Below, in pieces: positions 1 through 7,407 of a stretch of DNA of 13,108 nucleotides (position 1 is its first letter; the number at the start of each line of letters is the position of its first letter). The stretch comes from a bacterium (GTDB lineage: Bacteria > JAJVIF01 > JAGGVT01). Under the pieces are notes generated by a model. The model searched no databases and was not told the DNA's origin. It was given only the letters and a program-made list of their open reading frames with translations. The stretch covers positions 1 through 13,108 of the forward strand of contig JAGGVT010000019.1 of NCBI GenBank assembly GCA_021157815.1. Reading direction: 5' to 3'. A program made the position numbers and the translations under genes.

Positions 1-148
1 TATCATTCAAACATCCTGTATACTCTTTAATATCAGACAGGGGGCACTGCTTTTAGAAAATTGTATAGTTCTTACTACGGCATTTCAGTGTGATATCCTT
101 TTCCGGGTCTAACGAAAGATTGACCATCAAATACATAAGGATAGAAAA

Positions 149-3100
149 ATGAAGCTATTTAATGTATTAATCGCCGTCTTGTCATTGCTGTTTGCATTAT
201 TCGGATGCTCTAAAGGCAAATCAAATCCTGTTGTCGCTGATACTCCCTCGGATTCTTTTTATGGAACCCTTCAACAAGGGTCACTTCCGGTAATAGCGTT
301 TGATGGTACAAGCGCTATTGGTTTGCTGTGGGCCTTCGAGATGTCTGTTACATCAGAAGGAGCCGATCTCCAGATGATGCCGGCAAGATCGTCATTTATT
401 GGGGAGTCTTTTGTAGTGAGTGGCGATGCATTTTTCACTACCACACCATGCCGCGACTGTTTGAGAATCGACCATTTCGGCCTGGACCAGGATCAGAATA
501 TCATTGTCGGCCTTTCGATCAAACATCCATTTGAAAAGGGTAATCAGGGTGAACTACCATCGGGAACCAACAGGCTTGATCTTGATATTTTTGATGTCGC
601 TCTGGTTATTAATCCTCTCGATACTACGCCATCTACTTATGCTTTGACAGACGCTGAGGTTTTTTCAAGTATTGTATTAAACCCGGACGGTTACACATCT
701 GAATTAACCGAGGTTATTGGCGACTCGGCATTACGCCCTTTCAAGATCTGCTATTTGAATCCTGATAACAACAGGTTCGAAATGGGCACTGGCCGGTCAG
801 ATTTCGAGGTTCTGCTATCACAGGACATATTGCATTTTGAAATGTATGTCACCATGGGTTACGGTGCGAGCGCCAAGCGATTAGACCGGTTGAATCCGGA
901 GTACTATATCCCCGAGTTTAACCGTAAAGCCGCATGGAAAGTCGAGGTTTCAGCGGGTACCTGGTTCAATAGCTACCCGAATACCGTAACAATCGATGTG
1001 TACGACTGGAATCACAATGCAACAATTTCCGATAATTTCCCCGACAGTGAAAATCCCGATCATATCAGGGCATCCACCGATATCGCAGAGGTTACCGTTG
1101 AAGTGCCGGGTATGACTGACAGAATTATAACAGCGATCACAACCGACACTTCCACAAACGGATGGGATGATCCAATCACTTATACCGCAACTTTTGCTAA
1201 TGAGAACGCACTTGATGAGGGTGAATATATCGGACTCGTCAAAGTTCTTGATACGCGAGTTCCCGGTGAAGTAATCGAGGGTGGAGAATCCGATACGCTT
1301 GTTGACACACTGGATGGAATCGAGCTTGTATGGCTGACCGTTCCCGAATTCGCGACATATCAAACCTTCAAAGCTATTGTGGATAATGATTTATGCGGCC
1401 CGATTACCGGAGAAATAGTTTCTCCTGAATGTCCTGTCAGCGGCGTTTATAATGGACAAACAATCGATTTTAACGTATTCGCAACCAGTGCGGGGCACGG
1501 AAATCCAATCGTTCTATATGAATCTGACTGGGACTACGATGGCTCGATTTTCGATACCGACGCCACAAGCCCGGACGGTTTCTTTGCAAACTCAGGGCCA
1601 TTCATCAATCCGAACTGTGGCGGATCTAATGATCCTGTTACTTATACAGTTGCATTCCGTGCAACCGATAGCTGCGATCCGCCAAATGTTACAATATTCG
1701 CCACTTGCGATCTCACTGTTGAGTACTGCTGTGGCCCGATTACAGGTGAGATACTAAGCCCGTCCTGTCCGGTGATCGATCATAAAAGAGGCGATACCAT
1801 CGATTTCAGTGTCTTTGCCACAAGCCCGAACGGCGGGGACCCTATTTACATGTACCAGGCGGACTGGGATTATGACGGGTTGGTTTTCGACAATGACGCC
1901 TGGAACAACGATGGCATTTTCGATAACGCCGGGCCTTTTATTAACCCAAACTGCGATTCATCCGGAGAGCCGGTAACATATACGGTTGCATTCCGTGGTT
2001 TTGACAGTTGTGTCCCGCCAAATATAACAATTTTCGCAACATGCGAGGTTACAGTGATTTGTTCAGGCCCGTATGGCTGGGGTAAAGCATGGGGCGGACA
2101 TATTCACGAACAGTTCATGGATGTTGGCGCTGACAGTTATGGCAGCGTATTCGTCTGCGGTTCATTTGGAGCAACAGTTGATTTTGATCCCGGACCAGGA
2201 TCATACATACGAACAGCGATCGGAAAGGATGATTGTTATCTGAGTAAATTCGATTCATGGGGAGAATTTAGCGGAGCGAGAACCTGGGGTGGCACTCAAA
2301 AAGACTATGCATACAGCGTTGCGGTTGATTATAATCAGAATGTGTTTGTAACCGGGAATTTCGAGGATATTGCTGATTTCGACCCGGGACCGGAATCGGA
2401 AATTCGTTCAGCAAACGGGCCTAGAGATATATTTCTCAGCAAATTCGATAATAACGGAAGTTTCCAGTGGGTCAACACATGGGGTGGATCAAAAGGCCAT
2501 GAAACTGAAGAGGGTCGTCAGGTTGAGGTTGATTATATGGGAAATGTATTTGTCGAAGGAAGATTTTCATTATCAATCGATTTTGATCCGGGTCCCGGCG
2601 TTGATGAAACCATAGGATGGAGCGGCGACTTCCTGAGCAAATTCGACTCCAACGGTAACTATTATTGGGCAAAAAGATGGCAATCAAGTGCAAGTTGCGA
2701 TAATCCCGGTTTCACAATAGATGGCTCAGGTAATATCTACTTGGCAGATCATACGGATAGCTATGTATTTTTCCTTGCAAAACTGAGTAACAGCGGAAAC
2801 ATTGAATGGTACATCACTGATGTTGTTTTAGGCCAGGCGCTGATAGCTGACAATTACGGTAATCTATACCAGGCGGGACGTTTTGCATTAGGAAGGGATT
2901 TTGATCCCGGTCCCGGTGAAGATTATCATCAAGCCGGACTTATTGATAAAGCTTTTGTTACTAAATTCGATATTGACCATAACTATTACTGGACACAAAC
3001 CTGGGCAGCGGCAGATAATTCAACACCGGTTGAATCTCGTGCAATAGATGTAAATGATTCCGGCGAAATCTTCGTTGCCGGAGTATTTTCCGGATTGGTG

Positions 3101-3394
3101 GATTTTGATCCCGGTCCCGGAGAGGAGTGGCATCAATCAAATGGTTTGAATAAAGATATCTTCCTGAGTAAATTCATGCCGGATGGCAGTTTCTCGTGGG
3201 TTCGAACATGGGGAAGCAATTTGAGGGAAAGACCATACGCTGTCGATGTCGATGATCAAGGCAATATTTATCTTGTTGGTAATTTTGAAGGCACTATGGA
3301 TTTCGATCCCGGTCCCGGTGAATACTGGCTCACTCCCGAATGGGACCATGGAAATTTCCTTATAAAATTGCTTCCAAACGGTTACTGGGAGTAG
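149..3394 (+). CDS. Large surface lipoprotein with two PKD-like repeats and a seven-blade DFDPGP propeller
   Basis: Probably a secreted, lipid-anchored envelope or cell-surface protein; its ligand or role is unknown. Residues 1-20 form a lipoprotein signal peptide with lipobox L-F-G-C, so Cys20 would be lipidated. A TAAGGA ribosome site lies about 7 bp before the ATG. Residues about 30-410 are a beta-rich region of no family I can name, with a CxxC pair in 'PCRDCLRI'. Two related repeats start at Cys416 and Cys528 (period 112). Each has 'CGPITGEI', 'DWDYDG', 'GPFINPNC' and 'VTYTVAFR', with matching cysteines; they resemble PKD/Ig-like folds but lack the canonical WDFGDG. Residues about 637-1081 are seven blades of roughly 65-68 residues with W-G starts and 'FLSKF' ends. 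Six carry DFDPGP, at D678, D743, D811, D917, D985 and D1051; the fourth blade has lost it. The pattern resembles SBBP-type beta-propellers. Lipoprotein status is secure; the folds are inferred. Confidence 0.9.
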   Translation: MKLFNVLIAVLSLLFALFGCSKGKSNPVVADTPSDSFYGTLQQGSLPVIAFDGTSAIGLLWAFEMSVTSEGADLQMMPARSSFIGESFVVSGDAFFTTTPCRDCLRIDHFGLDQDQNIIVGLSIKHPFEKGNQGELPSGTNRLDLDIFDVALVINPLDTTPSTYALTDAEVFSSIVLNPDGYTSELTEVIGDSALRPFKICYLNPDNNRFEMGTGRSDFEVLLSQDILHFEMYVTMGYGASAKRLDRLNPEYYIPEFNRKAAWKVEVSAGTWFNSYPNTVTIDVYDWNHNATISDNFPDSENPDHIRASTDIAEVTVEVPGMTDRIITAITTDTSTNGWDDPITYTATFANENALDEGEYIGLVKVLDTRVPGEVIEGGESDTLVDTLDGIELVWLTVPEFATYQTFKAIVDNDLCGPITGEIVSPECPVSGVYNGQTIDFNVFATSAGHGNPIVLYESDWDYDGSIFDTDATSPDGFFANSGPFINPNCGGSNDPVTYTVAFRATDSCDPPNVTIFATCDLTVEYCCGPITGEILSPSCPVIDHKRGDTIDFSVFATSPNGGDPIYMYQADWDYDGLVFDNDAWNNDGIFDNAGPFINPNCDSSGEPVTYTVAFRGFDSCVPPNITIFATCEVTVICSGPYGWGKAWGGHIHEQFMDVGADSYGSVFVCGSFGATVDFDPGPGSYIRTAIGKDDCYLSKFDSWGEFSGARTWGGTQKDYAYSVAVDYNQNVFVTGNFEDIADFDPGPESEIRSANGPRDIFLSKFDNNGSFQWVNTWGGSKGHETEEGRQVEVDYMGNVFVEGRFSLSIDFDPGPGVDETIGWSGDFLSKFDSNGNYYWAKRWQSSASCDNPGFTIDGSGNIYLADHTDSYVFFLAKLSNSGNIEWYITDVVLGQALIADNYGNLYQAGRFALGRDFDPGPGEDYHQAGLIDKAFVTKFDIDHNYYWTQTWAAADNSTPVESRAIDVNDSGEIFVAGVFSGLVDFDPGPGEEWHQSNGLNKDIFLSKFMPDGSFSWVRTWGSNLRERPYAVDVDDQGNIYLVGNFEGTMDFDPGPGEYWLTPEWDHGNFLIKLLPNGYWE

Positions 3395-3401
3395 TAACTG
3401 G

Positions 3402-3426
3402 TTAATTTGTACCGGGTACAAATTAA
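3402..3426. repeat. 25-bp perfect palindrome, copy 1, after the lipoprotein gene
   Basis: Arms TTAATTTGTACC and GGTACAAATTAA flank a single central G. The palindrome starts 7 bp after the stop codon of the upstream lipoprotein gene. As RNA it could fold into an 11-bp stem with a CGG loop. It has no long following U-tract, so it is at best an atypical terminator. It shares 20 identical bases with the copy exactly 120 bp downstream. It could be a terminator, a protein-binding site or one end of a small repeat element. Confidence 0.75.
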
Positions 3427-3521
3427 ATTTCAGGAAACTTTCTGGTTGTGATAAATATCCTCAGTTGGCTGTATTAATGCCCGTTTGAGTGAATTATCCA
3501 AAAGAGGGGGATTCGGACTAT

Positions 3522-3546
3522 TAAATTCGTACCGGGTACAAATTAA
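3522..3546. repeat. Second copy of the palindrome, beside the sugar transferase stop
   Basis: This is an imperfect copy of the palindrome at 3402-3426. The left arm TAAATTCGTACC differs from the perfect arm at two positions, and the right arm is identical. It lies 6 bp beyond the stop codon of the convergent minus-strand gene. Both convergent genes therefore end at the same distance from a copy. The 95 bp between the copies have no ORF or other structure that I recognise. Confidence 0.7.
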
Positions 3547-3552
3547 ATCCAA

Positions 3553-4293
3553 TTAACACGCGCCCTTTTTCAGAAGGCAGATATACGCTGTGATAGCAAT
3601 GATTTTTAAGTCAAGCCAAAGTGTGCGGCGCTTGATGTAAAGAAGGTCATATCGAAGTTTATCGCGAGGGTCTGTGTGATAGCCCCCCCTGATTTGAGCG
3701 AGTCCGGTAATGCCGGGTTTGGCCTCAAGGCGTTTGAAAAATTCAGGCCAATCCTTCACGATGTTGTCATAAATTTCAGGGCGCTCGGGACGAGGGCCGA
3801 CAAGTGCCATCTGGCCCGCGAGAACATTGAACATTTGCGGGATTTCATCGATTCTAAGATGCCGCAACACTTGCCCCGCCCGTGTGATGCGATCATCATC
3901 CTTGCGTGCGAGAATAGGGCCGGTCTGCTTTTCAGCATCTGAAATCATCGTACGGAATTTCGTAATCCGAAATATCTTGCCGCCATTTCCCATTCTTTCC
4001 TGCTTGAAGAAAACAGGTCCCGGACTGTCAAGTTTAATCCAGATGGCAACTATAAGCAGGATAGGGGAAGCTGCAATAAGAAATATCAGTGAGAATATTG
4101 TGTTAATCGCACTGTGAATGAAATTAGTGAGATGCTGAAGAAACGATATCCCCTCGGGTTTTGCTTCTTTTAATGTTTCAATGTATCGCAGTTTTTCGAT
4201 GCGAACATCGGTGGAAGGATTTAATGTTTCCCTGAGTATGCCCATAATTCCCGGATAGCCTGTACTTAAAACAAACGTAAAAAGTTTCATCAT
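3553..4293 (-). CDS. Monotopic sugar-phosphate transferase (bacterial sugar transferase family, PglC/WcaJ catalytic domain)
   Basis: Predicted to transfer a sugar-1-phosphate from a nucleotide sugar to undecaprenyl phosphate at the inner membrane, the first membrane step of capsule, exopolysaccharide or O-antigen assembly. The 246-residue protein has a single hydrophobic segment at about 60-86 containing the Ser76-Pro77 helix break typical of re-entrant monotopic enzymes. The catalytic core follows: 'SPGPVFFKQERMG', 'KFRTM', the Asp149-Glu150 dyad in 'RIDEIPQ', 'LVGPRP' (PRP at 167-169) and 'GITGLAQIRGGY'. It lacks the four N-terminal transmembrane helices and nucleotide-binding-like domain of WcaJ-type enzymes, having only about 55 leading residues. 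The start is supported by a GGGGTGAG-type ribosome site ahead of tandem ATGs; the second ATG is equally possible. No other polysaccharide genes lie in the window. Family is secure; the sugar is unknown. Confidence 0.93.
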   Translation of the reverse strand: MMKLFTFVLSTGYPGIMGILRETLNPSTDVRIEKLRYIETLKEAKPEGISFLQHLTNFIHSAINTIFSLIFLIAASPILLIVAIWIKLDSPGPVFFKQERMGNGGKIFRITKFRTMISDAEKQTGPILARKDDDRITRAGQVLRHLRIDEIPQMFNVLAGQMALVGPRPERPEIYDNIVKDWPEFFKRLEAKPGITGLAQIRGGYHTDPRDKLRYDLLYIKRRTLWLDLKIIAITAYICLLKKGAC

Positions 4294-4547
4294 TTACTCA
4301 CCCCTTTAGCCTAAAAATTCCACCCTCTGCAATTATTTGATGCAGTCAGCTATCATTTAAATATAACCCAGCGGTTTTTTTGCCCAAATACATATATTAC
4401 TATTATACACATTTGTCGTGGAATATCCACAAATATTGTTGATATTACCTCTTTTTTAGTGAATTTTCCTCTCAAATGCGATTTCCATCACTTTTTTATG
4501 TCCAAAACGCGATGGTTATCCGATATTTACTTGGGGAGTTGTTTGCC
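4294..4547. other. AT-rich divergent intergenic region
   Basis: This stretch separates the divergent sugar transferase and TPR genes and should hold both promoters. A short palindrome, GTGGA-ATA-TCCAC, lies at 4418-4430 and might be an operator. On the minus strand an exact TATAAT occurs (4402-4407), but without a good -35 element at standard spacing. In such AT-rich DNA that is weak evidence. No gene is visible here. Confidence 0.35.
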
Positions 4548-5453
4548 ATGTCGGAAATAAAAACGAACAAAGATGAACAGAAAAAATACAGGGCGCTGAA
4601 ATATTTAATGATCGCGCTTTTCGGCATTGCATTTCTGGCTGGTGTATTCGCCAGAAGTAATGACCTGCCTCAGAAAAGAATGTCGGAGGATGGCAACGGC
4701 CTGGAAGAGAATAAATGGGAAGTGGCGCATGTCGATGATTTAACCTCCGATTATGCTCCCGACATCGATACCAGAAGAGAGCTGGGCGACAAATTACGTG
4801 ACAACCCGGATAATCCTGAACTTCACAATGAAATGGGTATTGCGCTGGCAAAGGATGGTCTTGTCTCAGAGGCGATGATTCATTTCAACAAGGCAATTGA
4901 ACTCGACCCGCGAAACGCGGCAGCGCACCATAATGTTGGCGTTGTTTACGAATTCATGGGGGAATATGATACCGCCCGGATATATATCGAGAAGGCTCAT
5001 GAATTTAATCCTGAAAATAAAGAAACCGCTAAAACGCTTAATCGTATTGAATTCGTGTTAGAATATCGTCCGGAGGGCAGGGAAAAATATGAGGCCGACC
5101 TGAACAAGGCTCTTGCGGCAATGGGAAAAGGATGCACTGATTTGGATTATGCCAGCGCAATCCTTGAGGGTCTGGTTGTGGAAAATCCATCCGGCATGGA
5201 GGCGCTCAACGCTCTTGCCGTTGTGAAGGCAAGAACGGGTGATGCGGACGATGCCGAGAGGATACTCAAACAGGTGATAGATGAGGAACCGGGTTATATT
5301 TACGCTTATATCAACCTGGCGACTATATATGAATCGAAAAAGGATTATTCAAAAGCGTTGGATTTCCTGGCCAAAGCAAAAAACCTTGCCGATGACAAGA
5401 AATCGATTCGTGAACTGGACAAGCGAATCAGGGAAATTAACAAGAAGCTCTAG
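4548..5453 (+). CDS. Membrane-anchored TPR-repeat protein
   Basis: A protein-interaction scaffold anchored in the inner membrane, with no catalytic domain visible. I chose the ATG at 4548 (301 residues) because GGGGAG sits 9 bp upstream. The longer in-frame start at 4476 has no ribosome site and would put 24 odd residues before the charged N-terminus. A single hydrophobic helix covers about 18-34, followed by a linker rich in charged residues to about 88. TPR units lie at about 89-122 ('HNEMGIALAKDGLVSEAMIHF') and 123-156. After a helical insert come further units at about 215-248 and 249-282. These match the TPR pattern of small residues at positions 8 and 20 and Pro at the turn ('ELDP', 'EFNP', 'EENP'-like 'VENP' and 'EEP'). 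The C-terminal repeats would face the periplasm if the helix is an uncleaved anchor. It is followed after 13 bp by a small membrane ORF, suggesting co-transcription. Partner unknown. Confidence 0.88.
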   Translation: MSEIKTNKDEQKKYRALKYLMIALFGIAFLAGVFARSNDLPQKRMSEDGNGLEENKWEVAHVDDLTSDYAPDIDTRRELGDKLRDNPDNPELHNEMGIALAKDGLVSEAMIHFNKAIELDPRNAAAHHNVGVVYEFMGEYDTARIYIEKAHEFNPENKETAKTLNRIEFVLEYRPEGREKYEADLNKALAAMGKGCTDLDYASAILEGLVVENPSGMEALNALAVVKARTGDADDAERILKQVIDEEPGYIYAYINLATIYESKKDYSKALDFLAKAKNLADDKKSIRELDKRIREINKKL

Positions 5454-5466
5454 GATTATTTTGAAA

Positions 5467-5613
5467 ATGAAAGATGATGAAAAACAACCGATTATTTCCA
5501 TTGTTCTGTCAACCTTGTTTGGCATACTGCCCGGCATTGGTTTTGCGTTGAGCATATATATTTCTCTCGCTGTTGTTACCCTGATTGCGAGAGCGGTACA
5601 CATTCTCGGCTGA
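5467..5613 (+). CDS. Small hydrophobic membrane protein (48 residues)
   Basis: A short ORF starting 'MKDDEKQPIIS' and then almost entirely hydrophobic, with 'GILPGIGFAL' in the middle. This suggests a helical hairpin or one long membrane helix, ending in 'ARAVHILG'. It starts 13 bp after the TPR gene stop, and AGGA about 11 bp upstream is a weak ribosome site. The same frame stays open upstream inside the TPR gene, but starting at this ATG avoids a long overlap and gives a clean charged-then-hydrophobic protein. No family recognised. Its position between an anchored TPR protein and a phosphatase suggests an operon member. Conservation in relatives would be needed to be sure it is translated. 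Confidence 0.5.
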   Translation: MKDDEKQPIISIVLSTLFGILPGIGFALSIYISLAVVTLIARAVHILG

Positions 5614-5659
5614 TTTATCGAAACGGTGATTTCTTCTGGCAAATACAAATTCCCATAAA

Positions 5660-6334
5660 TTGATTCTATTCGACAACGACGGCACCTTGAACACACGTTT
5701 CTCATGCTGGCGATACACTCAACAGGCGCTGGGAATATTCGAGCCTGAAGTCCAATCTCTTATAGATGATTATCATGCGAATAAAATCAATTATGAGGAA
5801 TTCACAAGGTACTCTGTAAAACGTTGGAAAGGAATGAGAGTCGATGATTTCGAACGGGTAATCAATGAAATCTCTCTTAGAGAAGGCGCTCTTGATGTTT
5901 TGAACTATTTCAAGAATCATGGATATCATGTTGCATGCGTATCAAGCGGATTCGATTTCTGGAAATCAGTATTCGAGAAAAAGCACGGTTTCATTTTTGA
6001 CGCTTTTCTCGCAAACCATGTTATTGTTAATGAGAACGGTATCCTGACAGGTGAGGTTGATGTTATAGTCACGGATGACACGCCATTAAAAAACAAAGGC
6101 GAACAGTTGAAAAAACTATGCGGCAAATTCGGAATAAATCCCAGCGAGTCCATAATGGTTGGCGACGGTCTTGGCGATATAAAAGCATTCGAACTCGCTG
6201 GTTTGTCATTCGCGGTTGACCCAACTCATGACGAGGTCGCAAAAGCGGCTGATCATTTGGTTGGAAATAACTCGCTGGCTGAAATAATGGATTATTTCAA
6301 GGATGGAGTTTACAATCATCCATTGGATGGATAG
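5660..6334 (+). CDS. HAD-superfamily phosphatase, phosphoserine phosphatase-like (subfamily I)
   Basis: Predicted cytoplasmic phosphomonoesterase acting through an aspartyl-phosphate intermediate; the substrate is not determined by sequence. All four HAD motifs are present. Motif I is 'FDNDGT' with nucleophile Asp5 and acid/base Asp7. Motif II is 'VSSGF' (Ser95 or Ser96). A motif III lysine lies in 'PLKNKG' (144 or 146). Motif IV is 'GDGLGD' (Asp169, Asp173). A helical C1-type cap fits residues about 15-75, as in SerB-like enzymes. The length, 224 residues, is normal for the family. The start is uncertain: TTG at 5660 has no ribosome site, while an in-frame CTG at 5636 lies 5 bp after GGTGAT and would add eight residues. 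The stop codon TAG overlaps the left end of the inverted-repeat element that follows. Family secure; calling it serB would be unsupported. Confidence 0.88.
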   Translation: MILFDNDGTLNTRFSCWRYTQQALGIFEPEVQSLIDDYHANKINYEEFTRYSVKRWKGMRVDDFERVINEISLREGALDVLNYFKNHGYHVACVSSGFDFWKSVFEKKHGFIFDAFLANHVIVNENGILTGEVDVIVTDDTPLKNKGEQLKKLCGKFGINPSESIMVGDGLGDIKAFELAGLSFAVDPTHDEVAKAADHLVGNNSLAEIMDYFKDGVYNHPLDG

Positions 6335-6557
6335 CATAGGGTTTAAGAGCGTGTCGGGAAAGCATGTTGATTCTTAAACATACCATTTTCCTGATAACTC
6401 ACGGGTGCCGCCCACACATCACGTCTTTTTGTGATTTGTGGGTGAAATGCATGACTTCGCAACATGTCACCCATAAAGCCGAGACGGCTGTATGGGCGGC
6501 ACCCGATGTTTTAAATCAGTTTGGTGCCTTTCCCGACAGGCTCTTAAACCCTATGCT
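6333..6557. mobile_element. 225-bp MITE-like element with 30-bp terminal inverted repeats
   Basis: The ends 6333-6362 and 6528-6557 are inverted copies matching at 29 of 30 positions, beginning AGCATAGGGTTTAAGAGC. Inside are more inverted repeats. CGGGTGCCGCCCA at 6402-6414 pairs perfectly with TGGGCGGCACCCG at 6493-6505. TGGGTGA (6439-6445) pairs with TCACCCA (6467-6473), and a small ATCAC/GTGAT stem lies near 6417-6435. There is no transposase gene, and I see no clear target-site duplication. The left edge falls within the TAG stop of the HAD gene; the right edge is 32 bp before the ymdB start. It is most like a non-autonomous transposable element, but it could also be a structured RNA or intergenic regulator, since a transcript would fold into a long branched hairpin. 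Confidence 0.7.
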
Positions 6558-6589
6558 GTTTAACAGAAAAACAGAAAGGAAAAACAAGA

Positions 6590-7381
6590 TTGAAAATCTG
6601 TTTCATAGGTGATATTGTCGGACGTCCCGGTAGGACAATCGTAATTGACCTTCTTTCAGGCATAAGGAAAGAACACGATCTTGATTTCGTAATCGCAAAT
6701 GGTGAAAATGCGTCAGGGGGCACAGGGCTTGTCCCGCATAACGCTGAAACTCTTCTGGATGCCGGAATCGATTTTTTCACCAGCGGAAATCATATCTTTC
6801 AAAACAAGGAGTATGAGCACCTCTTCGCATCCTATCCGCAGGTGATTCGACCGGCTAACTACCCCGATTCCGTCCCGGGAAAGGGTTTTTATACAATGGA
6901 GCCTGTCAGGGGTGCGCCAATCACCGTGATTAATATTATTGGAAGAACATTCATGGATCCGATGGACTGCCCTTTTAAGGCCATTGACAAGATTCTGGAC
7001 AATCTTCCTGATGATTCAAAAATAATTATTGTGGATTTCCATGCTGAAGCGACAAGTGAAAAAATAGCGATGGGCTGGTATCTTAACGGGCGAGTCAGCG
7101 CGATGGTTGGAACTCATACACATGTGCAGACATCCGATGAAAGAATTCTCAGTGAGGGAACTGCCTATATAACTGATGTCGGCATGGCAGGTCCCATTGA
7201 TTCAGTAATCGGAGTGGAACGAAAGGCTATCTTAAGGCGTTTTCTCACAGGCCTTCCAACTAAATTCACAGTGGCAAAAGGGCCGTCAAAACTCAATGCG
7301 GTTATAATCGACGTGGATGAGGACACAGGCAACGCGCGGTCAATTGAACGCCTGTCGATTACACGAAAATATCCATCATAA
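6590..7381 (+). CDS. ymdB: YmdB-family metallophosphoesterase (2',3'-cyclic nucleotide 2'-phosphodiesterase)
   Basis: A dinuclear-metal phosphodiesterase of the family named for Bacillus YmdB, which hydrolyses cyclic nucleotides and influences biofilm and motility decisions there; the role here is inferred only. Metal-ligand motifs are intact: Asp8 in 'GDIVGRPGR', Glu39-Asn40 in 'NGENASGG', Asn67-His68 in 'SGNHIF', His151 in 'DFHAEATSEK', and His176 and His178 in 'GTHTHVQT'. The C-terminal 'YITDVGMAGP' and 'ERKAILRRFLTGLP' are also typical. The 263 residues match the usual length. The start is TTG with AAAGGA 9 bp upstream. Usual members have 'GNHVWD'; here it is 'GNHIFQN', a change next to but not at the metal ligands. 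It is followed after 26 bp by a lipoprotein gene, probably in the same operon. The inverted-repeat element lies just upstream. Confidence 0.93.
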   Translation: MKICFIGDIVGRPGRTIVIDLLSGIRKEHDLDFVIANGENASGGTGLVPHNAETLLDAGIDFFTSGNHIFQNKEYEHLFASYPQVIRPANYPDSVPGKGFYTMEPVRGAPITVINIIGRTFMDPMDCPFKAIDKILDNLPDDSKIIIVDFHAEATSEKIAMGWYLNGRVSAMVGTHTHVQTSDERILSEGTAYITDVGMAGPIDSVIGVERKAILRRFLTGLPTKFTVAKGPSKLNAVIIDVDEDTGNARSIERLSITRKYPS

Positions 7382-7407
7382 GATAAATCCAATACCGGGA
7401 GTAAATC

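Noticed and set aside
1-148. Promoter or RNA gene upstream of the large lipoprotein
   Set aside because: Only weak TATAGT-like and TTGACC-like strings, wrongly spaced; no tRNA or stable hairpin is visible.
950-1363. Minus-strand 137-residue ORF
   Set aside because: It is antisense to the large lipoprotein, whose repeats and domains continue through it, and has no family features.
4402-4407. Minus-strand promoter for the sugar transferase (exact TATAAT)
   Set aside because: No acceptable -35 hexamer is found at 16-18 bp, and such a hexamer is expected by chance in this AT-rich stretch.
4476-4547. Longer start for the anchored TPR protein
   Set aside because: No ribosome site precedes ATG 4476, and the added residues are unlike a TPR N-terminus; GGGGAG supports 4548.
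6364-6612. 82-residue ORF inside the inverted-repeat element
   Set aside because: It runs through the repeat stems and into the ymdB start, has no ribosome site, and encodes no recognisable protein.
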